The translations under genes were made by a program, and so were the position numbers. The notes beneath the pieces were generated by a model that saw nothing but the letters and a program-made list of their open reading frames with translations, searched no databases and had not been told where the DNA came from. A stretch of 64,000 nt of DNA, from assembly GCF_025907915.1 (NCBI RefSeq), contig NZ_JAPAAF010000016.1:23765-87764 (forward strand). The letters are read 5' to 3'. Source of the DNA: Gaoshiqia sediminis (lineage in GTDB: Bacteria; Bacteroidota; Bacteroidia; Bacteroidales; Prolixibacteraceae). Positions 43,007-52,428 of the stretch are shown here, piece by piece. Positions within the stretch are counted from its first letter, which is position 1; every line of letters begins with the position of its first letter.

Positions 43007-44671
43007 ATGAAAACAGTCGATATTTACTGCGAAAACAACCACACCGTAAAAGCCTATCCGCTGGGTGTCACCCTCGAAGAAATCAAGGACGATATGCAGA
43101 TTGAGCTGGAAAATCCGATTTGCGGGGCCTTGGTAAACAACAAAGTGAAGGAACTTTCCTTCGCGGTGGTGAAATCCAAGCAGGTTGAGTTTATCGACTA
43201 TACCCATATCGACGGGCGCCGCCTGTATGTGCGTTCGTTGTTGTTTTTGCTTTACGTGGCAGCTCGTGAAGTTTTTCCGCAGGTGAAACTGAAGATCATG
43301 CACGGCATCAGCCAGGGCTATTATTGCGAGCTGATCGGCCTGGAACGCCCCATTGATGAATCGGACATTTTCGAGCTGAAAAATGAGATGCAACATTGGG
43401 TGAAACAGGATATCCCCTTCGAAAAGAAAGGCCTGTTGACCCGTGACGCCGTGGATGAACTGGTCGCTCAGGGATTGGAAGAAAAGGCCAAGTTGTTCGA
43501 CCAACAGGGCATGATGTTTTCCTTCCTGTATTACCTGAACGGTTATTGCAATTATTTTTACGGGCATCACGTGCCGTCAACCGGCTACCTCACCTCGTTT
43601 GATATTGTGCCTTATTTTGATGGCATCCTGTTGCAGGTGCCCAAGCCCGACAACTTTGATGAGTTGAACGAGGTGGAAACCATGGAGAAGCTGTTTGGTA
43701 TTTTTAAGGAACACAAAAAACGGGCAGAGCTGATGAATGTTCCAAACCTGGGTATGCTGAACGAATACACCGAAACCGGGCGTGGCGGCGAGATTATCAA
43801 AATTTCGGAGGCGCTGCACGAAAAGAAAATTGCCGAGATTGCCAATATGATCGATGCCCGCCGCAACCATGTGAAAGTGGTGCTGTGTGCCGGTCCCTCT
43901 GCCTCGGGGAAAACTACCTTCAGCAAGCGGCTGGCGGTGCAGCTGGCCGTCAACGGCATTGTGCCCCACCTGATTTCGCTGGACGACTATTTTGTGGATC
44001 GCGAAAAAACGCCGCTGGACGAGCAGGGTAATTACGATTTTGAGTCGTTGGAAGCCATCGATGTAGAGTTTTTCAACGAGCAACTGATGCAACTTTTTCA
44101 GGGTGAAGAGGTGGAGCTGCCCCGCTTCAACTTTTTGCTGGGAAGAAGGGAAGCATCGGGTACCAAACTCCGGCTGGGCGATGGGCATTTGCTGGTGGTG
44201 GAAGGCATTCACGGCATGAATCCCGGACTGATGCCACATGTGAAGAACGGGCGCAGCTTCCGGATCTTTCTCTCGGCGCTCACACAAATTTCGCTCGACG
44301 ACCACAACCACATTTCTACTACCGACAACCGGCTGATCCGCCGCATGATCCGCGATGCCAAATACCGCGGTTACCCGGCCACCGAAACCATCAAACGCTG
44401 GCCGAGCGTACGCAGTGGCGAAGAAAAGAACATCTTCCCCTATCAGGAGAATGCCGATGTCATGTTCAACTCGGCTTTGATTTACGAGCTGGCCGTGCTG
44501 AAAAAATATGTTGAACCTTTATTGAAAGCCGTTCCTGAAGTTTCTGAAGAACATTGCGAGGCCAACCGGCTGCTTAAGTTTTTCAGTTATTTCCACCATA
44601 TCGACGACACGGAAATACCCCCGACATCTGTACTTCGGGAGTTTTTGGGCGGCAGTAGTTTCCGGTACTGA
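43007..44671 (+). CDS. Nucleoside kinase with TGS/threonyl-tRNA-synthetase-like N-terminus
   Basis: The 554-residue protein joins a TGS-like domain (about 1-70), a middle part like the second additional domain of ThrRS (about 90-200), and a C-terminal uridine-kinase-type P-loop domain with GPSASGKTTF (about 299-308), SLDDYFVDR and VVEGIHGMNP. The usual annotation is nucleoside kinase or uridine kinase-like; the natural substrate is unclear. It lies 28 bases after uvrA and may be in the same operon. Confidence 0.9.
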   Translation: MKTVDIYCENNHTVKAYPLGVTLEEIKDDMQIELENPICGALVNNKVKELSFAVVKSKQVEFIDYTHIDGRRLYVRSLLFLLYVAAREVFPQVKLKIMHGISQGYYCELIGLERPIDESDIFELKNEMQHWVKQDIPFEKKGLLTRDAVDELVAQGLEEKAKLFDQQGMMFSFLYYLNGYCNYFYGHHVPSTGYLTSFDIVPYFDGILLQVPKPDNFDELNEVETMEKLFGIFKEHKKRAELMNVPNLGMLNEYTETGRGGEIIKISEALHEKKIAEIANMIDARRNHVKVVLCAGPSASGKTTFSKRLAVQLAVNGIVPHLISLDDYFVDREKTPLDEQGNYDFESLEAIDVEFFNEQLMQLFQGEEVELPRFNFLLGRREASGTKLRLGDGHLLVVEGIHGMNPGLMPHVKNGRSFRIFLSALTQISLDDHNHISTTDNRLIRRMIRDAKYRGYPATETIKRWPSVRSGEEKNIFPYQENADVMFNSALIYELAVLKKYVEPLLKAVPEVSEEHCEANRLLKFFSYFHHIDDTEIPPTSVLREFLGGSSFRY

Positions 44672-44716
44672 CGGAAAGTTATGATTGCCGATTGCCGATT
44701 TTTGATTTGGAGGTAA

Positions 44717-46018
44717 TTACCTGAAGCTTTTGCGAAGCACTTTGGGGAACAAAACTGTTTGGAATGCGCCGCGGGCCAGCATAAACAGCATCATGGCCAG
44801 CCACAGGGCATGGTTTCCGATACTTTCGTGTAAGAAATAATAAGCAGGGACAAAGACCAGCAAGGTTGCCCCAAGCATCGAATTGCGCATCTCGCGCGAA
44901 GCGGTGGCGCCGATGTAAATCCCGTCCCAGATGAACGAGGCAAAGGTGAGGACCGGTGTTAAGATAATCCAGAACTGGTAGTGTTGGGCCGTTTCGATCA
45001 ATGCCGTCTGATTGGTAAGCAGCCGGAGAATTAGCCCGTTTCCGAACAAGAACAAAAAGCTGAATGCCACGGCCAGCGCTGCGCCCCACAGAAATAATTT
45101 GCGGGTGAGCAGGTAAAACTGGCTTTTACTTTTTTCGCCCAGGTATCTGCCCGCCATGGCCTCGCCGGCAAAGGCAAATCCATCAATAAAAAACGAGAAG
45201 AACAGCAGGAACTGGATTAGGATTGAGTTTACAGCTAGTATGTGGTCGTCCATGCTGGCCGATTTGGACGTGAAAAAGGTAAATACGCCAATCACACAAA
45301 AGGTGCGGATGAAGATGTCGCTGTTTACACGGAAAAAGTTTTTCAGGGCGGGCAGGTCGATGATCACTTTCCAATTCCAAAAGGTTGTCAGCTGGCGGTA
45401 TTTCCGGTAGAAAAGATAAAGTCCGGTAGCCAGTCCAAGATATTGTGCGATGACTGTTCCCAGCGCCACGCCAGCCGAATTCATCTTCATGAAAACCACA
45501 AAAACAAAGCTGAAAGCAATGTTGAACACATTGGCAAGAATGGAAGTGATCATCGGGTAACGGGCATTCTGCATGCCCAAAAACCAGCCGTTCAGGGCGT
45601 ACAGTCCCAAGGTAGCCGGTGCTGCCCACACCCGGATGCGAAAATACTCCCGGGCCAGCGTTTCTACTTCGGCGCTGCCATTGATCGCTTTGAAACTGAG
45701 CCATTCCACAGGTACCTGAAACAGGATGATCAGCAAACTGATAAGTGTGGAAATAAGTATGGCTCGTGCCAGAATGTTAAAACTTTCTTGCTGGTTTTTC
45801 TCTCCGTAGGTTTGGGCGGTGAATCCGCTGGTACTCATGCGTAAAAAGCTAAATCCCCAGTAGATAAAATTGAACAGGACAGTTCCCAGCGAAACAGCGC
45901 CAATATAAATGTCCGACTTGAGGTGCCCCATCAGGGCCAGGTCAACCAGTCCCAGTAAGGGGATGGTTACATTGCTGACGATGTTGGGGAGGGCAAGGTG
46001 CAGAATCTTCTTATTCAC
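44717..46018 (-). CDS. MATE family efflux transporter
   Basis: The protein has twelve membrane segments; the family start is ILHLALPNIVSNVTIPLLGL, with MSTSGFTAQTYGEKN in the first repeat. I place the start at the GTG of 46018 (433 residues). The frame is open to an ATG at 46153, but these 45 extra residues are unlike MATE proteins, and a near-consensus TTACTTTG lies inside them. MATE pumps export drugs or metabolites with Na+ or H+. It is divergent from the first SOD gene. Confidence 0.88.
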   Translation of the reverse strand: MNKKILHLALPNIVSNVTIPLLGLVDLALMGHLKSDIYIGAVSLGTVLFNFIYWGFSFLRMSTSGFTAQTYGEKNQQESFNILARAILISTLISLLIILFQVPVEWLSFKAINGSAEVETLAREYFRIRVWAAPATLGLYALNGWFLGMQNARYPMITSILANVFNIAFSFVFVVFMKMNSAGVALGTVIAQYLGLATGLYLFYRKYRQLTTFWNWKVIIDLPALKNFFRVNSDIFIRTFCVIGVFTFFTSKSASMDDHILAVNSILIQFLLFFSFFIDGFAFAGEAMAGRYLGEKSKSQFYLLTRKLFLWGAALAVAFSFLFLFGNGLILRLLTNQTALIETAQHYQFWIILTPVLTFASFIWDGIYIGATASREMRNSMLGATLLVFVPAYYFLHESIGNHALWLAMMLFMLARGAFQTVLFPKVLRKSFR

Positions 46019-46137
46019 TGGTTTTTGGCTGCAAAGTAAATAAAAATTCCCCTTGACCTGAATGCTTTTTGATCGATCTGTCCATTGAGTATGCCTATCT
46101 CTGATAGATAATTTCGATAAAAAGAAACCGGCTATTA

Positions 46138-46169
46138 TTTGGAATGAGTTCAAATAGGCTTTAGATTTG
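46138..46169 (+). promoter_or_regulatory. Full promoter of the Mn-type SOD gene
   Basis: TTTG (46138-46141), 20 bases, TAGATTTG (46162-46169): an exact consensus pair, 45 bases before the ATG. Confidence 0.75.
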
Positions 46170-46213
46170 CATAAAAAGATACAAAAGTCTGATAATTCTA
46201 AAATTTCAATTTT

Positions 46214-46813
46214 ATGTCATTCGAATTACCACAATTACCATACGCATACGATGCCTTAGAGCCGATGATCGATGCCCGCACGATGGAAATTCACCATACC
46301 AAACATCACGCGGCTTACACAAGCAATTTAAACAATGCCATTCAGGGGACAGAACTGGAAGGAAAGACCATCGAAGAGTTGCTGGCTTCCATTTCGAAGC
46401 TGCCGGTTGCTGTGCGCAACAATGGAGGAGGTTTCTTTAACCACAATCTTTACTGGGAGATTATGTCGCCCGGTGGGGCTCCTCAGCCGGAAGGCGATTT
46501 ACAGAAAGCAATAAACAGTTCATTTGGATCATACGATAATTTTAAAGAAGCTTTTACCAAAGCTGCCCTTACCCGTTTCGGTTCGGGTTGGGCCTGGCTG
46601 GTAAAACAGGGTGATAGTTTGGTGGTTTCGTCCACGCCGAATCAGGACAATCCATTAATGGATGTGGCCGAAGTGAAAGGTTCGCCCATCCTCGGAATCG
46701 ATGTCTGGGAACATGCATATTACCTGAAGTACCAGAATCGACGTCCTGAATATGTTGATGCTTTTTGGAAAGTAATCAACTGGGACGAAGTGGCCAAACG
46801 GTTTAAAGGTTAG
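46214..46813 (+). CDS. sodA: Superoxide dismutase, Mn-type signature
   Basis: The 199-residue enzyme has the metal ligands His27, His77, Asp163 and His167. The second-sphere residues are those of Mn enzymes: [11 protein letters not shown] around His77 and Gln144 in TPNQDNP, with [12 protein letters not shown]. It turns superoxide into peroxide and oxygen in the cytoplasm, with rubrerythrin as a likely next step. It has its own promoter and terminator. A second SOD of Fe type follows 196 bases downstream, and the two are clearly paralogues. Confidence 0.93.
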   Translation: MSFELPQLPYAYDALEPMIDARTMEIHHTKHHAAYTSNLNNAIQGTELEGKTIEELLASISKLPVAVRNNGGGFFNHNLYWEIMSPGGAPQPEGDLQKAINSSFGSYDNFKEAFTKAALTRFGSGWAWLVKQGDSLVVSSTPNQDNPLMDVAEVKGSPILGIDVWEHAYYLKYQNRRPEYVDAFWKVINWDEVAKRFKG

Positions 46814-46831
46814 TTGATTTTTGGTTTTTTT

Positions 46832-46858
46832 CCCCGAGGCAGAGGCTTCGGGGTTTTT
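46832..46858 (+). terminator. Terminator after the Mn-type SOD gene
   Basis: CCCCGAGGC (46832-46840) pairs with GCTTCGGGG (46845-46853, one G-T pair), followed by five T. Confidence 0.8.
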
Positions 46859-47009
46859 CTTGCCCTTTGTGTTGTGATTATGTTTACAACAAGATATTAT
46901 CTGGATTCTTTTTAAATAGGCAGCCTGCCCTTTTTTTCTCAAACTTTTTGACCGTAATTCATGTTTAGAAGACAAAATCCAAAAACGTCTAACTTTTAAA
47001 AATCGAATT

Positions 47010-47585
47010 ATGGCTTTTGAATTACCTGCGTTACCCTACGCTAAAAATGCACTGGAGCCTTATATCAGTGAGAAAACCATCGAATTTCACTATGGCAAAC
47101 ACCACCAGGCTTATGTGAATAACCTGAACAACCTGATTCCGGGTACTGAGTTTGAAAATGCGGATCTGGAAACGATCGTGAAAAAATCGGAAGGTGGTAT
47201 TTTTAACAATGGCGCCCAGGTTTGGAACCACACGTTTTACTTTTTCCAGTTCTCGGCAAGCCCCGCAACCGAACCGTCAGGAGCACTGAAAAGTGCAATT
47301 GATGATTCGTTTGGCTCATTTGATACTTTCAAGGAAGCCTTCACCAAGGCTGCTGCCACGTTGTTCGGATCGGGTTGGGCCTGGCTGGTAAAGGATAATA
47401 CCGGAAAACTGAATATCGTGCAAACCGGTAACGCCGGATGTCCTTTGCGTGAAGGACTTACCCCGCTGATGACCTGCGATGTGTGGGAACATGCCTACTA
47501 TTTGGACAAACAAAATCTGCGTCCGAAGTATATTGAGGATTTCTGGAAAGTGTTGGACTGGAAAGTTGTTGAGGAACGGTTCTAA
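47010..47585 (+). CDS. sodB: Superoxide dismutase, Fe-type signature
   Basis: The 191-residue enzyme has ligands His27, His74, Asp157 and His161. The metal-selecting Gln70 comes from the N-terminal domain (NNGAQVWNHTFYF), and NAGCP stands where Mn enzymes have NQDNP; the pair is the Fe-enzyme signature. The preceding gene is the Mn-type paralogue, separated by a terminator, so expression can differ. Such pairs let a cell switch cofactor with iron supply (inference). Confidence 0.93.
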   Translation: MAFELPALPYAKNALEPYISEKTIEFHYGKHHQAYVNNLNNLIPGTEFENADLETIVKKSEGGIFNNGAQVWNHTFYFFQFSASPATEPSGALKSAIDDSFGSFDTFKEAFTKAAATLFGSGWAWLVKDNTGKLNIVQTGNAGCPLREGLTPLMTCDVWEHAYYLDKQNLRPKYIEDFWKVLDWKVVEERF

Positions 47586-47679
47586 TCGGGGCTGTTCGCA
47601 CAGGAATTAAAAAGTAGTCATCTTGAATTTATTTCAGGATCTTTATTCTTAAATCAGCAAATGCCGAAGCGAGTTTGGC

Positions 47680-47877
47680 ATGGCGGAAAAATTAAAACCT
47701 ATGAGTGCAGAAAAAGTATTGGCGGCTATGCAGGCTGCCGGAAAACCAATGAAAGCCGGTGAAATTGCCGAAGCTTTGGGATTAGATAAAAAGGAAGTTG
47801 ACAAAGCGATGAACCAGCTCAAAAAGGAAGGTAAAATTGTTTCCCCGGTGCGTTGCGCCTGGGAACCGGCAAAATAG
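47680..47877 (+). CDS. Small winged-helix protein
   Basis: The 65-residue protein is a helix-turn-helix unit: [20 protein letters not shown], then [20 protein letters not shown] as the recognition part, then a wing [15 protein letters not shown]. It contains no sensor domain. Similar tiny proteins occur in many anaerobes and are annotated as MarR-like or hypothetical. It is followed three bases later by a strong terminator, which supports its reality. It could be a transcription factor or a nucleic-acid binding adaptor. Confidence 0.8.
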   Translation: MAEKLKPMSAEKVLAAMQAAGKPMKAGEIAEALGLDKKEVDKAMNQLKKEGKIVSPVRCAWEPAK

Positions 47878-47879
47878 AA

Positions 47880-47903
47880 AAAGGGGCGTTTGCCCCTTTT
47901 TTT
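47880..47903 (+). terminator. Terminator after the small winged-helix gene
   Basis: AAAGGGGC (47880-47887) pairs with GCCCCTTT (47892-47899), then a run of T to 47903. Confidence 0.8.
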
Positions 47904-48001
47904 GCGAGTCATGCTTATGCTCTTCAATCAACAGAAAATTAACCTATCTGTATTCTTTTTGTTACTCATGATTATTTGAAATAGGGATAGGCAATTGTCT
48001 T

Positions 48002-49381
48002 TTATTTCTTTAACAAATGCTCCATTTCTTCCAGTGTTTTTCCCTTGGTTTCAGGAACCATCTTCCAAACAAAAATGAAGGACAGCACACTCATTAACCC
48101 ATAAAATGAATAGGTCATTCCCCCGCTGAATTCCATCATGGCCGGGTAGGTCGACGAGATGAAATAGTTGGCTGCCCATTGGGCGGCAACGGCGATGGCT
48201 ACTGCTTTGCCGCGTATTTTATTCGGGAAGATTTCCGAGATCAATACCCAGGTAATTGGCCCCCACGACATCATAAACGAAGCCGTATAAATAATGATGA
48301 AGACCAATGTGCCAATACCGATCACTTTCATGAACGACAAGGCGCCAATGGCAAACATCCCGATGGCCATACCCACTGATCCCACCATCAACAACGGACG
48401 GCGGCCCCATTTGTCAACCGTAACGATGGCTACCACCGTAAAGATTACATTTACCAGGCCCATCACCACGGTTTGCAGCATCGAAGCGTCTTTTTCGGCA
48501 CCCATGCTTTCGAAGATGCGCGGTGCATAATAAAGCGCTACATTAATGCCCACAAATTGCTGGAAAACGGAGAGTAAAATACCAATCACAATAATGGTTA
48601 CCCCATAAGAAAGCAGTTTGGCTGACGATTTTTCAACCGTCCCTTTGATTTCCTGAAGGATGATTTTAGCCTGATCGATGCCATTGATGCGGGTAAGGAT
48701 GCTCAACGCTTTGTCATCCTGGTGGTTTAGCGCCAGGTAACGGGGTGTTTCGGGAACAAAAAACAGCAACACACCGAAAATACCTGCCGGGATGGCTTCA
48801 GAGGTAAACATTCGTCTCCAGCCAATGGTATTGATCCATTCCAGGCTTTGGCCGTTGGCAATGCCCCAGTTCACAAAGTAAACTACCAGCATCCCGAAAA
48901 TGATGGCAAACTGGTTGATGGAAACCAGACGCCCGCGAATGTCGGCCGGTGCTATTTCGCCGATGTACATGGGGCAAACAGCTGATGCCAGTCCCACACC
49001 AATACCACCTATTATCCGGTAAAAGTTGAACATGTACAACAAGCCCATGGTGGGTTCTCCTTTGGTGAAAAAGAGAAATTCCGGGGCGCCGGAACCAAGG
49101 GCCGAAAGAAAAAATAAACCGGCTGCCAGCATGAGCGATTTTTTTCGCCCGAAACGAGATGACAATAAACCGGAAAGCGCCCCGCCGATAATGCAACCGA
49201 TCAGTGCGCTGGAGATGGTGGCCCCGTGTGACCACGAACTGAGTCCCAGACCGTCAATCAGGTAGGCTTGAACAGATTTTTCAGCTCCGGATATCACAGC
49301 AGTGTCATATCCGAAGAGCAAACCACCTAAAGTAGCCACCAAAGTGATGGCTACTATATAAAGTGAATTTTGACCTTTCAT
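48002..49381 (-). CDS. xylE: MFS sugar transporter, xylose:H+ symporter type
   Basis: The 459-residue protein has twelve membrane segments and the sugar-porter motifs: GGLLFGYDTAVISGA, SSRFGRKKSL, PETPRYL, QQFVGINVALYYAP, DKWGRRPLL and PETKGKTLEEME. It is the last gene of xylB-xylA-xylE (24-base gap from xylA), so xylose is the likely substrate. It sits in the inner membrane. Confidence 0.93.
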   Translation of the reverse strand: MKGQNSLYIVAITLVATLGGLLFGYDTAVISGAEKSVQAYLIDGLGLSSWSHGATISSALIGCIIGGALSGLLSSRFGRKKSLMLAAGLFFLSALGSGAPEFLFFTKGEPTMGLLYMFNFYRIIGGIGVGLASAVCPMYIGEIAPADIRGRLVSINQFAIIFGMLVVYFVNWGIANGQSLEWINTIGWRRMFTSEAIPAGIFGVLLFFVPETPRYLALNHQDDKALSILTRINGIDQAKIILQEIKGTVEKSSAKLLSYGVTIIVIGILLSVFQQFVGINVALYYAPRIFESMGAEKDASMLQTVVMGLVNVIFTVVAIVTVDKWGRRPLLMVGSVGMAIGMFAIGALSFMKVIGIGTLVFIIIYTASFMMSWGPITWVLISEIFPNKIRGKAVAIAVAAQWAANYFISSTYPAMMEFSGGMTYSFYGLMSVLSFIFVWKMVPETKGKTLEEMEHLLKK

Positions 49382-49405
49382 TTAGTTAGATTTGAAGTTT
49401 GGAGA

Positions 49406-50731
49406 TTAGATGTAGCAGTTGATCAGTTGTTCAAATTTTTCCTGCTTACCGCTAATTTGTTTAGGTTCTCCAGCTTCTTTTGCAAAGGCATGCAAGTCTT
49501 CCAGTTTCAGTTTGCCAGCTTCAAATTCAGCGCCTTTTCCTGAGTCGAAAGATGCATAGCGTTCTTTGCGCAGTTTCAGGTAATCTGATTCCTTCAGAAT
49601 TTTATCGGCAATAACCAACGAACGGGCAAATACATCCATACCGCTTACGTGGGCAATAAAGATATCTTCCAGGTCGGTTGAATTACGACGGGTTTTGGCG
49701 TCGAAGTTGATACCGCCGTCAGTAAATCCACCTGCGCTGATGATTTCCAGCATGGCCTCGGTCGTTTCATAGATGTTGGTTGGGAATTCGTCGGTGTCCC
49801 ATCCGTTTTGGTAGTCACCTTTGTTGGCGTCAATCGATCCCAGCATACCGGCATCGGCAGCCATGCGCAGTTCATGTGCAAAAGTGTGGCCGGCCAGGGT
49901 AGCGTGGTTTACTTCAATATTCATTTTGAAATCGTTGCTCAGGCCGTTTTTAGCCAGGAAGCCCAACACGGTCTGAGTATCAAAGTCATATTGATGCTTG
50001 GTCGGTTCCATTGGTTTTGGTTCAATCAGGAACGAACCTTTAAACCCTTGTTTGCGGCCATAATCTTTTGCCATGGTCAGGAATTGTCCCAGGTGGTCCA
50101 GTTCGCGTTTGGTGTCGGTGTTCAGCAAGCTCATGTATCCTTCACGTCCTCCCCAGAACACGTAGCCAGTACCGCCCAAAGCGATGGTTGCGTCGATGGC
50201 ATTTTTCACCTGAACAGCTGCGTTGGCAATCACGTTGAAATCCGGGTTGGTAGAAGCGCCGTTCATGTAACGCGGGTTCGAGAACACGTTGGCAGTTCCC
50301 CAAAGCAGTTTCACGCCGGTAGCAGCCTGGCGTTCTTTGGCAAAGTCGATGATGTTGGCCAAACGTTGTTCGATTTCGAAAACCGAACCGTCGCCTACTA
50401 CGTCAGTATCGTGGAAGCAGTAGAAAGGAGCGCCGATTTTGGTGATGAATTCGAAGGCAGCGTCCATTTTGTTTTTGGCAGCTTCCATCGGATCAGCAGC
50501 TCCAACCCACGGGAAAATTTGTGTGCCGGGGCCGAATGGATCGCCACCGTCGCCGCAGAATGTGTGCCAGTAAGCAACTGCAAAGCGCAGGTATTCTTTC
50601 ATGGTTTTTCCACCAACCACGCGGTTTTCGTCATACCATTTGAATGCTAATGGATTTTTTGAATCCGGCCCTTCGTATTTGATCTTGTCAATACCAGGGA
50701 AATACTCTTTGTTACCTTTAAATACAGTCAT
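49406..50731 (-). CDS. xylA: Xylose isomerase
   Basis: The 441-residue enzyme is the class II (longer) type, with [13 protein letters not shown] near residue 56, [13 protein letters not shown] [12 protein letters not shown] holding the catalytic His, [15 protein letters not shown], and [17 protein letters not shown] with metal ligands. It converts D-xylose to D-xylulose with divalent metal. It lies 94 bases after xylB in the operon. Confidence 0.97.
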   Translation of the reverse strand: MTVFKGNKEYFPGIDKIKYEGPDSKNPLAFKWYDENRVVGGKTMKEYLRFAVAYWHTFCGDGGDPFGPGTQIFPWVGAADPMEAAKNKMDAAFEFITKIGAPFYCFHDTDVVGDGSVFEIEQRLANIIDFAKERQAATGVKLLWGTANVFSNPRYMNGASTNPDFNVIANAAVQVKNAIDATIALGGTGYVFWGGREGYMSLLNTDTKRELDHLGQFLTMAKDYGRKQGFKGSFLIEPKPMEPTKHQYDFDTQTVLGFLAKNGLSNDFKMNIEVNHATLAGHTFAHELRMAADAGMLGSIDANKGDYQNGWDTDEFPTNIYETTEAMLEIISAGGFTDGGINFDAKTRRNSTDLEDIFIAHVSGMDVFARSLVIADKILKESDYLKLRKERYASFDSGKGAEFEAGKLKLEDLHAFAKEAGEPKQISGKQEKFEQLINCYI

Positions 50732-50825
50732 TGTTTTATTTTTTAAGTAATGTCAATTTATTGTTTGATATTTAATTGCCTATGTTGGTGCTGAGTCGAA
50801 AATACCGGAATACACTCGCGGGCCG

Positions 50826-52319
50826 CTACTCGCTTCTCATTACTTTCGCTAATTGCTTTAGCCAGTTTTCGTATGCTTCCTGGTAAGCGGTTGCGGCCTT
50901 CGCATTGGGTTCGATTGTTTCCAGCTTTTTCAGGTTCGAGAAGGCTTCTCCGGCCGATTTGTAGTAGCCCGAGCCTATACCGGCCCCGCGTGCCGCGCCA
51001 ACCGATCCGTCGGTGTTGTACAGTTCGATGGTGGCGCCGGTAATACCGGCCAGCGTTTCGCGGAAAATCGGGCTTAGGAACATGTTGGCTTTTCCGGCGC
51101 GGATTACTTTGGCATCAATACCGATCGTTTTCATGATGTCCATTCCGTATTTGAACGAAAAAACGATACCTTCCTGTGCTGCACGGAAAAGATGCGCATG
51201 GGTGTGCATGTTAAAGTTAATGCCGGCAAGGGTCGATCCCGGGTTTTTATTTTCGAGTACGCGTTCGGCGCCGTTGCCAAAAGGCAAAATACTCACTCCT
51301 TCGGACCCAATTGGAACGCCTGCTGCCAATTCGTTCATTTTTTCATACGAAATGGCGCCACCCCCGATTTGTTTGTTCAGCCAGGAGTTAAGGATTCCGG
51401 TGCCGTTGATGCAGAGCAGAACGCCAAGCCGGTTGGCTTCGGCTGTGTGGTTCACGTGCGCAAAGGTGTTTACACGTGATTTTGGGTCATATTTAATTTC
51501 GTCGCTCACGCCGTAAACTACACCCGAAGTTCCTGCCGTGGTGGCAATTTCACCGGGATTCAGCACGTTTAGCGACAGGGCGTTGTTGGGTTGGTCGCCG
51601 GCGCGGTAGCTGATTTTGATGCCCGGTGCCAGTCCCATTTCTTTGGCTGCACTTTCAGTTACAATACCTTGTACCGAGAAGGTCGGAACAACTTCCGGGA
51701 TGAAGCTTTCATCAAAACCGTAGTGGCCGAGCAGTAACCTGGCAACCTTGTTTTCCTTGAAGTTCCACATGATACCTTCGGAAAGACCGCTGGCCGTGGT
51801 TTTCACCTCACCACTCAGTTTCATGGCAATATAATCGCCGGGCAGCATAATTTTGTCAATCCGGGCATACAACTCAGGTTCGTTGTCTTTCACCCACTTC
51901 AATTTTGAAGCAGTAAAGTTCCCGGGCGAATTGAGCAGGTTTTCGAGGCAGAGCTGTTCCCCGATTTCTTTCAGGGCGTTCTCGCCGATACTGGTAGCCC
52001 GGCTGTCGCACCAAATGATGGAAGGGCGCAAAACCTGCTGGTTTTTGTCAACCAACACCAAGCCGTGCATTTGGTACGAAATGCCAATCGAATCGATATT
52101 GGCCGGATCAACTTTCGTCCTATCCATGATTTCGGCAACGGCCAGTTTCAGGTTTTCCCACCACTGTTCCGGCTCTTGTTCAGCCCACCCGGACTGAACT
52201 GCCGTGATTTTCATTTCTTGTTTTGGATAAAACGCCGATGCCAGGCATTCGCCCGATTCGCCGTTAATAATGGACGCTTTTACCGATGAGCTTCCAATGT
52301 CAAATCCGAGTAGGTACAT
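50826..52319 (-). CDS. xylB: Xylulokinase (FGGY family)
   Basis: From the ATG at 52319 it has 497 residues. FGGY-kinase marks are GFDIGSSSVKAS (phosphate 1), GISYQMHGLVLVD with SIIWCDSRA, and TTAGTSGVVYG (adenosine/phosphate 2). It phosphorylates D-xylulose to xylulose 5-phosphate for the pentose phosphate pathway. A complete promoter lies 51 bases upstream of the ATG and inside the longer open frame, which settles the start. It is the first gene of xylB-xylA-xylE. Confidence 0.95.
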   Translation of the reverse strand: MYLLGFDIGSSSVKASIINGESGECLASAFYPKQEMKITAVQSGWAEQEPEQWWENLKLAVAEIMDRTKVDPANIDSIGISYQMHGLVLVDKNQQVLRPSIIWCDSRATSIGENALKEIGEQLCLENLLNSPGNFTASKLKWVKDNEPELYARIDKIMLPGDYIAMKLSGEVKTTASGLSEGIMWNFKENKVARLLLGHYGFDESFIPEVVPTFSVQGIVTESAAKEMGLAPGIKISYRAGDQPNNALSLNVLNPGEIATTAGTSGVVYGVSDEIKYDPKSRVNTFAHVNHTAEANRLGVLLCINGTGILNSWLNKQIGGGAISYEKMNELAAGVPIGSEGVSILPFGNGAERVLENKNPGSTLAGINFNMHTHAHLFRAAQEGIVFSFKYGMDIMKTIGIDAKVIRAGKANMFLSPIFRETLAGITGATIELYNTDGSVGAARGAGIGSGYYKSAGEAFSNLKKLETIEPNAKAATAYQEAYENWLKQLAKVMRSE

Positions 52320-52370
52320 GCTATTATTTGAGTTTAGATTAACTTGTCCGTTCTGTTCTGGTATGCTCTG

Positions 52371-52401
52371 CAAATTTAGAAGGTGTGCTTGCGATTTCAA
52401 A
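52371..52401 (-). promoter_or_regulatory. Full promoter of the xylBAE operon
   Basis: On the minus strand TTTG (52401-52398), 19 bases, TAAATTTG (52378-52371); exact consensus. A palindromic AACATGTT and nearby GTTTTA repeats at 52412-52436 lie just upstream and may be the XylR operator. Confidence 0.8.
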
Positions 52402-52428
52402 GCCACAATTTGTGTTTTATAACATGTT

